Below, piece by piece: positions 1 to 5,985 of a DNA stretch of 6,170 nt; the stretch's first letter is position 1, and each line of letters opens with the position of its first letter. Origin of the DNA: an uncultured Erysipelotrichaceae bacterium (GTDB lineage: Bacteria; Bacillota_I; Bacilli_A; RF39; UBA660); the NCBI GenBank assembly GCA_902795845.1, contig CADBMU010000014.1, positions 1 to 6,170 of the forward strand, in the 5' to 3' direction. The notes under the pieces are model-generated. The model was not told where the DNA came from and ran no database searches. It was given only the letters and a program-made list of their open reading frames with translations. A program made the position numbers and the translations under genes.

Positions 1-6
1 AAAAAA

Positions 7-18
7 AGCCTCTTTTTT
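7..18 (+). terminator. Possible 3' arm of an upstream terminator, cut by the window edge
   Basis: The window opens with an A-run followed by AGCCTC and six T residues. This is what the descending arm and U-tract of an intrinsic terminator look like, and it would end transcription of a gene to the left. The matching GAGGCT arm would lie before base 1 and cannot be seen, so this is only a suggestion. Confidence 0.3.
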
Positions 19-34
19 GTCATTTAGATGTCAC
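18..34 (+). promoter_or_regulatory. Pho-box-like direct repeat, candidate response-regulator site
   Basis: Two copies of TGTCA(T/C) lie at 18-23 and 29-34, so they repeat with an 11-base period, about one helical turn. This is the layout of OmpR/PhoB-family binding sites, and it resembles the well-known enteric Pho box (two TGTCAT-like halves separated by an AT-rich 5-base gap). The second half ends 11 bases before a perfect TATAAT, and the repeat covers the place where a -35 would sit, as in promoters activated by PhoB-type regulators. I infer that the OmpR/PhoB-family regulator encoded at 3424-4077 may bind here. I noticed no second such pair in the intergenic regions of this window. Confidence 0.45.
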
Positions 35-51
35 ATATGTTAACATATAAT
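23..51 (+). promoter_or_regulatory. Promoter of the ABC transporter operon
   Basis: A perfect -10 TATAAT is at 46-51. Seventeen bases upstream is a poor -35, TTTAGA at 23-28 (4 of 6 matches), which lies between the two TGTCA half-sites. A weak -35 next to a good -10 suits a promoter that depends on an activator. Transcription should begin near base 58, leaving a leader of about 18 bases with the GAGGAGA ribosome binding site at 64-70. Confidence 0.55.
35..48. repeat. 14-bp perfect palindrome between -35 and -10
   Basis: ATATGTTAACATAT reads the same on both strands and fills the spacer of the transporter promoter, touching the -10. It could be an operator for a dimeric repressor. In such AT-rich DNA a palindrome made mostly of A and T is less telling than it looks, but the central GTTAAC is less expected. 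Confidence 0.35.
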
Positions 52-75
52 TAAGGTGTAAGTGAGGAGAAATAT

Positions 76-747
76 ATGGAAATATTAAAGGTTGAAAATT
101 TAACAAAAGTTTATGGAAAAGGAGTAAATAAAGTAGTTGCACTAGATGACGTATCTTTTACTGTTAATAAAGGAGAATTTGTTGCAATAGTAGGAGCAAG
201 TGGTAGTGGAAAAAGTACACTACTACATTTAATAGGTGGAGTTGATCGTCCAACAAGTGGTAAAGTATTTATTGAAGGAAAAGATATATATAAATTTAAT
301 AATGATGAACTTGCTATCTTTAGAAGGAGACAAGTAGGGCTTATTTACCAATTTTATAATTTAATACCTATATTAAATGTTGAAGAAAATATTGTATTAC
401 CGCTTGAACTTGATAAAAGAAAAATAGATACTAAAGAACTTAATGAATTAATAAAAACTCTTGGGCTTGAAAGTAGAAAAAAACATCTTCCCAATGAACT
501 ATCTGGTGGGCAACAACAAAGAACTTCAATTGGAAGAGCACTTGTTACGCATCCAGCTATAATTTTAGCTGACGAACCAACCGGAAATTTAGATTCTAAG
601 ACAAGTGACGAAATTGTAGAACTATTAAAAATGTCTAATAAAAAATATAATCAAACAATCATAATGATTACCCATAACCTTGAACTAGCAGCAATAGCAG
701 ATAGAGTAATAACAATTGAAGATGGAAAAATTGTAGCAGGTGATTAA
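76..747 (+). CDS. ABC transporter ATP-binding protein (MacB/LolD/BceA-like)
   Basis: This 223-residue protein is a complete stand-alone ABC ATPase. It would sit on the inner face of the membrane and drive the FtsX-type permease encoded next to it. Visible motifs in order are Walker A GASGSGKST at 40-48, the Q-loop Q92 followed by FYNLIP, the signature LSGGQ at 142-146, Walker B ILADEP at 163-168 with catalytic E167, the D-loop around NLD 171-173, and the switch histidine H200. Every catalytic residue is present and the length is normal for the MacB/LolD/BceA group, which work with FtsX-fold permeases as mechanotransmission or efflux machines rather than as importers. The ATG at 76 is preceded by GAGGAGA at 64-70, so the start is secure. 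The stop lies one base before the permease ATG, so the two are surely co-transcribed and translationally coupled. The substrate cannot be read from the ATPase. Confidence 0.96.
   Translation: MEILKVENLTKVYGKGVNKVVALDDVSFTVNKGEFVAIVGASGSGKSTLLHLIGGVDRPTSGKVFIEGKDIYKFNNDELAIFRRRQVGLIYQFYNLIPILNVEENIVLPLELDKRKIDTKELNELIKTLGLESRKKHLPNELSGGQQQRTSIGRALVTHPAIILADEPTGNLDSKTSDEIVELLKMSNKKYNQTIIMITHNLELAAIADRVITIEDGKIVAGD
738..743 (+). promoter_or_regulatory. Ribosome binding site that fixes the permease start at 749
   Basis: AGGTGA lies five bases before the ATG at 749, the normal spacing. It overlaps the in-frame GTG at 740, so that GTG is part of the binding site and not the start. The site lies inside the last codons of the ATPase gene, which implies coupled translation. 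Confidence 0.8.
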
Positions 748-748
748 T

Positions 749-3376
749 ATGAATTTACTTAATAAATTAACTTTAAAAAATTTAAAATTAAACAAAAAAA
801 GAACTATTGTTACAATTATTGGTATAATTTTATCAGTAGCATTAATCACTGCAGTAACAAGTATGTTCTTTAGTGCATATCATTCTATAATTAAATATGA
901 AACAAGTATTAAAGGTGATTTTCATTGTGAATTTATGAATGTAAGTGGTAAAGATTTAAAAACTTTTGAGAATAATCGAAATATAGAAGAGTTTGGTATA
1001 GTAAAAAATATTGGATATGCTAATTTAACAGAAAGCCAAAATGAATATAAACCTTATGCTTATATAAAAGCTTTTGATAATAAAGCATTTGCTAACTTAG
1101 CTATAAAATTAATTAGTGGAAGACTTCCTAAAAATGATAATGAAATTGTAATACCAAGTCATTTAAAAACTAATGGACGTATAAATTATAAAGTAGGAGA
1201 TACAATCACTTTAGAAGTAGGAAAAAGAGTTCAAGATGGATTTGAACTAAATCAAGATAATAATAAAACTGATGAATTTGAAGAAATTATTGATACTATG
1301 ACAAAAAACTATAAAATCGTTGGAATTATAAAAAGACCATCAAATTATATAGAAAGTTATGAAGCACCTGGATATACTTTTATAACATATTTAAATAAAA
1401 TAAATGATGACAATGATTATGATTTATATGTTAAGTATAATAGTAAAGCTTTAAAACATGAAAGTGATGTAACTGCTGATATATTAAATGTTCCAAGAAA
1501 AGCTTATAAAAGTATTAATGATTATGAAATAATAGGTAAACTAAATGAAAAACAATTAGCTAAGATTTCTAAACAAATGGAAAAAGCAAAATATAACTAT
1601 GTTGTAAATTCTTATCTTATACTTTTAGAATCTGGGTTATTTAAAGATAGTTCTACAAAAGCTCTTGGTACTTTAGTATTAATAGTTTGCATTATTATAG
1701 TATTTACTTCAGTATTTTGTATTAAAAATAGTTTTGATATATCAATAACAGAAAAAACTCGTCAATATGGAATGCTTGCAAGCATTGGAGCTACTAAAAA
1801 ACAAATTAAGAAAAATGTCTTATATGAAGCATTTATACTTGGTCTTATTGGTATACCAATCGGAATACTATGTGGAATATTTGCAAGCTACATTCTAGTT
1901 ATAGTAAGTAATTATTTGTTGAATGTATCTTTAAATGATTTAAAATTAATATTTTCTTTATCTTGGATAGCAATTGTATTCTCAATAATTTTAGGTATAA
2001 TTACAATTTATTTATGTGCTATAAAAAGTGCAAGAAAAGCTTCTAAGATAACACCAATAAACGCTATTAGAAATAGTGATGATATAAAAATTAAAAGTAA
2101 AAAATTAAAAACTCCAAAATGGATAAAAAAGGTCTTTAAAATTGGTGGTGAAATTTCTTATAAGAACTTAAAAAGAAATAGAAAAAAATATCGTACTACA
2201 GTAATTTCAATAATTGTATGTGTTTCTGTTTTTATAGCGATGTCATATTTTACTCAGTTAACTGATATAGTTATTAAATCTGAAGTTACAGATTATGACT
2301 ATAATTTAAATGTATTTTATGATTATAGTGAACAAATTGATAAAAAATTAACTAATGTACTTGATTCAGAGTATGTTAATAACTATTCAAAAATTAGAAG
2401 TGAATATTTAATTTTAAATCCAGATGATGTTTTATATTCTAAAGATTATCAAAAATATTTTAAAGAATATGGAAGTGATTCAATAGAGGTAATTTCTCTT
2501 GGTGAAAAAGAATATAATAATTATCTAAAAAAATTAAATATCAATTATGATGATGCTAAAGATAAAGGAATACTAATAAATAAAATAAAACTTGAAGTAA
2601 CAGAAAATAAAAAATTAAAGAAAAAAATAATGGATGTTTATGATACAAGTAATAAATCAATTAAAGGATACTATTATTCAAGAACTGATTCTAAAGAAAA
2701 TAATCTTGAAATACCAATAGTTAAATATACAGACTTAAAACCACTTGGGTTTACAAATATGAGTAGTAATGTTACTAGTATAATTATTAGTGATGAAATG
2801 TTTAATAAAGTTTTTGAAAATGAACTTAAACAAATAGATAGTAAAATATATATTGATTCAAATAATGTATCAAAATTACAAGATATTATTGATAGAGAAT
2901 TAAAAAGTTATGACTATAATTTAAATAATATTGAAGAACAAGCAAAACAAAAAAAATCATTATTTATTTTAATAGATATTTTCTTATATGGTTTTATAAT
3001 TGTAATAGCATTAATTGGTATAACAAATATTTTTAATACTATAACTACTAATATGAAACTAAGACAAAAAGAATTTGCTATGTTATTAAGTATTGGAATG
3101 ACTAAAAAAGAATTTAATAAAATGATTAGTTTAGAAAGTTTCTTCTATGGTATGAAATCATTATTAATTGGAATACCTCTTGGTTGTATCCTTTCATATT
3201 TAATGCATAAAGTACTTGCAAATGGAAGTATTGAAATACCATTTAAACTTCCATTAGTTGGAATAATCATTTCAATATTAGCAGTATTTATCTTAATTAC
3301 AGTTATTATGAAATATTCAATAAAGAAAATAAATAAACAAAATATAATAGAAACAATACGTAATGAAAATATATAA
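749..3376 (+). CDS. FtsX-family ABC transporter permease, 8-helix type
   Basis: The product is a 875-residue polytopic membrane protein and the partner of the ATPase just upstream. The start is taken at the ATG at 749, because the GTG at 740 lies in the ribosome binding site and MNLLNKLTLKNLKLNKKRT is a typical beginning for this family. Hydrophobic segments lie at about 20-43, 306-330, 360-386, 402-428, 482-503, 737-763, 797-823 and 833-858. This gives two FtsX units of four helices each, each with a large outer domain between its first and second helix (about 44-305 and 504-736). The repeated cytoplasmic motif is clear in both halves: YGMLASIGATKKQ at about 340-352 and FAMLLSIGMTKKE at about 776-788, the usual coupling region to the ATPase. 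The LolC/MacB superfamily moves lipids, lipoproteins, peptides or drugs, or transmits ATP-driven force across the membrane. The 4+4 layout differs from BceB, which has 10 helices and one outer domain. The adjacent regulator and kinase suggest an inducible envelope-defence or peptide-export role; this is inference. The outer domains are rich in Asn, Asp and Lys and gave no recognisable domain. Confidence 0.93.
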   Translation: MNLLNKLTLKNLKLNKKRTIVTIIGIILSVALITAVTSMFFSAYHSIIKYETSIKGDFHCEFMNVSGKDLKTFENNRNIEEFGIVKNIGYANLTESQNEYKPYAYIKAFDNKAFANLAIKLISGRLPKNDNEIVIPSHLKTNGRINYKVGDTITLEVGKRVQDGFELNQDNNKTDEFEEIIDTMTKNYKIVGIIKRPSNYIESYEAPGYTFITYLNKINDDNDYDLYVKYNSKALKHESDVTADILNVPRKAYKSINDYEIIGKLNEKQLAKISKQMEKAKYNYVVNSYLILLESGLFKDSSTKALGTLVLIVCIIIVFTSVFCIKNSFDISITEKTRQYGMLASIGATKKQIKKNVLYEAFILGLIGIPIGILCGIFASYILVIVSNYLLNVSLNDLKLIFSLSWIAIVFSIILGIITIYLCAIKSARKASKITPINAIRNSDDIKIKSKKLKTPKWIKKVFKIGGEISYKNLKRNRKKYRTTVISIIVCVSVFIAMSYFTQLTDIVIKSEVTDYDYNLNVFYDYSEQIDKKLTNVLDSEYVNNYSKIRSEYLILNPDDVLYSKDYQKYFKEYGSDSIEVISLGEKEYNNYLKKLNINYDDAKDKGILINKIKLEVTENKKLKKKIMDVYDTSNKSIKGYYYSRTDSKENNLEIPIVKYTDLKPLGFTNMSSNVTSIIISDEMFNKVFENELKQIDSKIYIDSNNVSKLQDIIDRELKSYDYNLNNIEEQAKQKKSLFILIDIFLYGFIIVIALIGITNIFNTITTNMKLRQKEFAMLLSIGMTKKEFNKMISLESFFYGMKSLLIGIPLGCILSYLMHKVLANGSIEIPFKLPLVGIIISILAVFILITVIMKYSIKKINKQNIIETIRNENI

Positions 3377-3399
3377 AAGAAGGTTTATCCTTCTTTTAT
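3373..3399 (+). terminator. Modest intrinsic terminator between transporter and regulator
   Basis: An 11-bp perfect stem (arms 3373-3383 and 3389-3399) with loop TTTAT overlaps the permease stop codon. The core is AGAAGG/CCTTCT. The only U-tract is the four T residues at 3394-3397, which belong to the stem, so termination is probably partial and some transcripts may read through into the two-component genes. Confidence 0.6.
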
Positions 3400-3407
3400 G
3401 TTATAAT
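3399..3407 (+). promoter_or_regulatory. Extended -10 promoter for the two-component genes
   Basis: TGTTATAAT gives a TG one base before a perfect TATAAT at 3402-3407. No -35-like hexamer is found 16-18 bases upstream, where the terminator hairpin lies, which is tolerated by extended -10 promoters. A start near 3413-3415 would give a leader of only about 10 bases, with the ribosome binding site at its very 5' end. Confidence 0.6.
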
Positions 3408-3412
3408 GAATA

Positions 3413-3418
3413 GGGAGG
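3413..3418 (+). promoter_or_regulatory. Ribosome binding site that fixes the regulator start at 3424
   Basis: GGGAGG is followed five bases later by the ATG at 3424. The earlier in-frame ATG at 3406 overlaps the -10 box and lies upstream of this site, so it cannot be the start used from this promoter. Confidence 0.8.
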
Positions 3419-3423
3419 CAAAT

Positions 3424-4077
3424 ATGAAATTACTTTTAATTGAGGATGATATTGATATAACAAATAATTTAAAATTATTATTAAAAGAAAATAATTATGA
3501 ATTTGATAATGCTTATAATATCACTGAAGGTATAAATAAATTATCTAATAATTATGATCTAATTATATTAGATATAAGTCTTCCAGATGGTAATGGTTTT
3601 TCATTTTATAAAAACCATTTACTAGCTAAGAATATCCCCGTAGTATTTTTAACTGCAAAAGATGATGAAGACGATATAGTTAATGGTTTAGAATTAGGGG
3701 CAGAAGATTATATAACTAAACCATTTTCTTCTAAAGAATTACTTGCTAGGATAAAAAGAATTCTTTTAAAAAAAGAAAAAAATAAAATTATTGAGATTGA
3801 AGATATAAAATTTGATTTAGAAAAAATGAAGGTTACTAAAAATAATAAAGAAGTAAAATTAACAAGTTTAGAATTAAAAATTTTATATTTATTTTTTACT
3901 AATCTAAATAAAGTTATTACTAGAGAATCAATAATTGAAAATATTTGGAATTGGACAGGTAATGATGTAAATGATAACACAGTGACAGTATATTTAAAAA
4001 GGATTAGAGAAAAACTTGGTGATAATATAATCATTACTGTTAAAGGAATAGGGTATAGAGTGGATTATGAAAAATAA
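3424..4077 (+). CDS. OmpR/PhoB-family response regulator
   Basis: This 217-residue cytoplasmic transcription factor is the phosphorylation partner of the kinase encoded directly after it. The N-terminal receiver domain (about 1-118) starts with MKLLLIEDD and carries the acidic pair D8-D9, the phosphoacceptor D50 in LIILDISLPDGNG, the switch T77 and the conserved K99 in TKPF. A C-terminal winged-helix domain (about 124-217) ends in the family signature RIREKLGD followed by KGIGYRVD. All key residues are intact and the length is standard. I start it at the ATG at 3424, after GGGAGG, and not at the ATG at 3406. It overlaps the kinase by 11 bases. OmpR/PhoB regulators bind direct repeats about 10-11 bases apart, and such a repeat lies at 18-34 before the transporter genes, which makes those genes its likely target. 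A direct test of binding is lacking. Confidence 0.96.
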   Translation: MKLLLIEDDIDITNNLKLLLKENNYEFDNAYNITEGINKLSNNYDLIILDISLPDGNGFSFYKNHLLAKNIPVVFLTAKDDEDDIVNGLELGAEDYITKPFSSKELLARIKRILLKKEKNKIIEIEDIKFDLEKMKVTKNNKEVKLTSLELKILYLFFTNLNKVITRESIIENIWNWTGNDVNDNTVTVYLKRIREKLGDNIIITVKGIGYRVDYEK

Positions 4078-5269
4078 TAAAATCAAAATATTATCTGTAA
4101 TAATTTTTACCATTTTTTATATAACTATATTATTATTTAGTAATTTTACAATGTTAAAAAAATACAATGAAAATAATAACATTTTATTAAATAATATTAT
4201 TAATAATGTCTTAGAAAAATATCCCGAAGTTAAAGAAGAAGATATTTTAAATAATTTAAATAATAATTCTAATATTAATTTTTCTAAAAAATATGGTATT
4301 GATTTAACTAATGATACAATGGTTGTAAAAAATCGTAAGATAGTAAAAGAATTAGTTTATTTTGATATATCTATAACAATTTTATTTATTAGCTTAATGT
4401 TATTCTTTCTAAATCAGTTTAAAAAAAGTGAAAATAAAGATTTAGAGGTTATAATTGATTACTTGGAAAAAATAAATAAACATAATTATGAATTAAAAAT
4501 TGAAGAAAATGAAGAAGGAAATCTTTCCATACTCAAAAATGAAATTTATAAGACTGCTGTTTATTTAAATGAACAAGCAAGTAAATCTCAAGAAGAAAGA
4601 GAAAAATTAAAAGTATTTTTATCTGATATATCACATCAGTTAAAGACTCCTTTAACCTCTATTAATTTAATGATAGATAATATTTTAGATAATAATAATT
4701 TAAGCTTAGAAGAAAAGAGAAAAATACTATTTCAAATAAAACATAAAATAAAACATATAAATTCTTTGATATTAATTCTTTTAAAACTTGCTAAATTTGA
4801 TTCGAATACTATTGTATTTAAAAGACAAAATAATGATTTATTGACAATAATTAATGAAGCTAGTATAAATGTAGCAGCATTAGCAGATCTTAAAAATATT
4901 GAAATAAATATAAATAGTAATGATAAAATCAATATTTATTGTGATTATAAATGGGAAGTTGAAGCTCTAACCAATATTATAAAAAATTGTATAGAGTATT
5001 CTTTAGAAAGTTCTAAGATTGATATCTTTATTAATGATAATAACTTATATACAGAATTGATTATAAAAGACTATGGAAAAGGCATGAATAAAGAAGAAAT
5101 TAAAAATATTTTCAAAAGATTTTATAAAGGTAATAATTCTTTTAATGATAGTATTGGAATAGGGTTATCACTTGCTAAAAATATTATTGAAAAAGATAAT
5201 GGATTAATTAGTGTAAAATCTAAAAAAAATAATGGTACTGAATTTATTATTAAATATTTTAAAAATTAA
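4067..5269 (+). CDS. Membrane sensor histidine kinase (HisKA + HATPase)
   Basis: This 400-residue kinase is the partner of the regulator upstream. It overlaps that gene by 11 bases, which indicates coupled translation; its own ribosome binding site (AGAGTGG at 4057-4063) is weak. The first helix is at about 7-29, then an outer domain of about 65 residues (30-96, very Asn-rich in its middle), then a second helix at about 97-117, a linker, and the dimerisation/phosphoacceptor helix with H190 in DISHQLKTPLTS. The ATPase domain shows the N-box N307, the G1 box DYGKG at 335-339, the F-box FKRFYKG at 349-355 and the G2 box GIGLS at 364-368. All are present, so it should be active. The residue after the phosphorylated His is Gln (Q191) where Glu or Asp is commonest; T194, used for phosphatase activity, is kept. 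The outer domain is too large for a Bce-type intramembrane sensor, which suggests it can detect a signal itself. No known sensor domain is recognised. Confidence 0.95.
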   Translation: MKNNKIKILSVIIFTIFYITILLFSNFTMLKKYNENNNILLNNIINNVLEKYPEVKEEDILNNLNNNSNINFSKKYGIDLTNDTMVVKNRKIVKELVYFDISITILFISLMLFFLNQFKKSENKDLEVIIDYLEKINKHNYELKIEENEEGNLSILKNEIYKTAVYLNEQASKSQEEREKLKVFLSDISHQLKTPLTSINLMIDNILDNNNLSLEEKRKILFQIKHKIKHINSLILILLKLAKFDSNTIVFKRQNNDLLTIINEASINVAALADLKNIEININSNDKINIYCDYKWEVEALTNIIKNCIEYSLESSKIDIFINDNNLYTELIIKDYGKGMNKEEIKNIFKRFYKGNNSFNDSIGIGLSLAKNIIEKDNGLISVKSKKNNGTEFIIKYFKN

Positions 5270-5300
5270 TGTATATTATTAAGAATAATACATATAATAC

Positions 5301-5328
5301 TACTGGAAGTGATAAAATACTTCCAGTA
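5301..5328. repeat. Perfect 10-bp stem-loop after the kinase gene
   Basis: TACTGGAAGT (5301-5310) pairs perfectly with ACTTCCAGTA (5319-5328) across an 8-base loop. No T-run follows on the + strand, so it is not a standard terminator by itself. It lies five bases before the strong terminator at 5333-5369 and may protect the 3' end of the kinase mRNA, assist termination, or bind a protein. Confidence 0.6.
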
Positions 5329-5332
5329 AATT

Positions 5333-5369
5333 AAAAGGACTTTTAACGGATATTAAAAGTTCTTTTTTT
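5333..5369 (+). terminator. Strong intrinsic terminator of the two-component operon
   Basis: A 14-bp stem is formed by 5333-5346 (AAAAGGACTTTTAA) and 5353-5366 (TTAAAAGTTCTTTT), with a single G-U pair and loop CGGATA, followed by T residues up to 5369 (seven in all from 5363). This ends the transporter/two-component module and separates it from the HD-domain gene. Confidence 0.88.
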
Positions 5370-5397
5370 AATGTTTACACATATAATTTAAAAACAT

Positions 5398-5426
5398 TTA
5401 ATATTTTAACTAATTTATGATATAAT
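5398..5426 (+). promoter_or_regulatory. Promoter of the HD-domain gene
   Basis: TGATATAAT at 5418-5426 is an extended -10 with a perfect TATAAT at 5421-5426. TTAATA at 5398-5403 (4 of 6 matches to the -35) lies 17 bases upstream. Transcription would start near 5433, just before the ribosome binding site, again giving a short leader. Confidence 0.65.
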
Positions 5427-5436
5427 GTAGTAGTTC

Positions 5437-5443
5437 GAGGTGA
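5437..5443 (+). promoter_or_regulatory. Ribosome binding site supporting a TTG start
   Basis: GAGGTGA lies six bases before the TTG at 5450. No in-frame ATG or GTG is available nearby at a proper distance, and the binding site is strong, so TTG is the likely start. Confidence 0.75.
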
Positions 5444-5449
5444 ATTAGT

Positions 5450-5947
5450 TTGAAAAAGTCGAATAAAAAAGAATTTGAAAATATAATTAATGATATATTA
5501 ATAAATAATAAATTTAAAGAATTAGATGGTGAATTACACCATGGGATTTCTAGAGCTGGTCATTCATTAAGAGTAGCTAAAAATACTTATAAAATAACAA
5601 AAAAATTAAATCTAAATTATGAAAAAGCAACAAGAGCAGCATTAATGCATGATTTTTATACAAATAAAGATTTAGAAAGTAAAAATAGTTTTGAAGCTTT
5701 ATCAGAGCATCCATCTAAAGCTCTTGAAAATGCTAGAAAATATTATAACATCACTTCATTAGAAGCTAATATTATTGAATCACATATGTTTCCACTTGGG
5801 CATAAAGTTCCTAAATATGCTGAAAGCTGGGTTGTAAGTCTTGTTGATAAAGGTGTTGCTTTTTATGAGATGTATCGTTATAAATTAAGTTTAACTTTAG
5901 GTATATATATAATTTTTATGTTTAATATGATAACAATTCAAAGATAA
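5450..5947 (+). CDS. Small HD-domain phosphohydrolase-like protein
   Basis: The protein has 165 residues and belongs to the HD metal-dependent phosphohydrolase superfamily. Likely metal ligands in order are H38 (RAGHSLRVA), the H67-D68 pair (ALMHDFY), H87 (SEHPSKA), H112 (IIESHMFPL) and D133 (SLVDK). The set H...HD...H...H...D allows two metal ions, as in YqeK-type dinucleotide hydrolases. I recognise the HMFPL...PKY...SLVDK pattern as one found in uncharacterised HD proteins of Bacillota, but no substrate is known to me. The last 20 residues (about 146-163) are hydrophobic and could touch the membrane or pack on the HD fold. It starts at a TTG after a good ribosome binding site. It has its own promoter and terminator, so it is a one-gene unit with no evident tie to the transporter module. 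The stop codon lies inside the terminator stem, so there is no room for a longer form. Confidence 0.88.
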   Translation: MKKSNKKEFENIINDILINNKFKELDGELHHGISRAGHSLRVAKNTYKITKKLNLNYEKATRAALMHDFYTNKDLESKNSFEALSEHPSKALENARKYYNITSLEANIIESHMFPLGHKVPKYAESWVVSLVDKGVAFYEMYRYKLSLTLGIYIIFMFNMITIQR

Positions 5948-5967
5948 ATTAACTTTTATCTTTTTTT
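5940..5967 (+). terminator. Intrinsic terminator of the HD-domain gene
   Basis: AAAGATAAA (5940-5948) pairs with TTTATCTTT (5955-5963) across loop TTAACT, and the run of seven T residues at 5961-5967 follows. The left arm contains the gene's stop codon (5945-5947). Confidence 0.8.
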
Positions 5968-5977
5968 ATGTTAAAAT
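5949..5977 (+). promoter_or_regulatory. Promoter of the tRNA gene, interleaved with the terminator
   Basis: An extended -10 TGTTAAAAT lies at 5969-5977 (TAAAAT 5972-5977). Seventeen bases upstream is TTAACT at 5949-5954 (4 of 6 matches), which is exactly the loop of the preceding terminator. The start would be near 5984, just before the mature tRNA 5' end at 5986, so the 5' leader would be only one or two bases. Confidence 0.55.
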
Positions 5978-5985
5978 ATATTTAT

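Noticed and set aside
740..742. GTG as start of the permease, giving 878 residues
   Set aside because: It lies within the AGGTGA ribosome binding site of the ATG at 749, which begins the typical family N-terminus.
3406..3408. ATG as start of the response regulator, giving 223 residues
   Set aside because: It overlaps the -10 element and precedes GGGAGG. The ATG at 3424 has correct spacing and gives the canonical receiver start.
3708..4034. Reverse-strand open frame inside the response regulator gene
   Set aside because: It lies wholly opposite conserved regulator coding sequence, its product looks like a low-complexity hydrophobic translation of AT-rich DNA, and it has no recognisable domain.
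4732..4932. Reverse-strand open frame inside the kinase gene
   Set aside because: It is opposite the conserved kinase core, is short, and shows no known domain.
76..5269. Calling the module bceABRS
   Set aside because: Permease topology, the size of the kinase outer domain and the gene order all differ from the Bce type, so no gene symbols were given.
5382..5387. TATAAT upstream of the HD gene as its -10
   Set aside because: It has no TG extension and no -35 at the right distance. The extended -10 at 5418-5426 is better placed.
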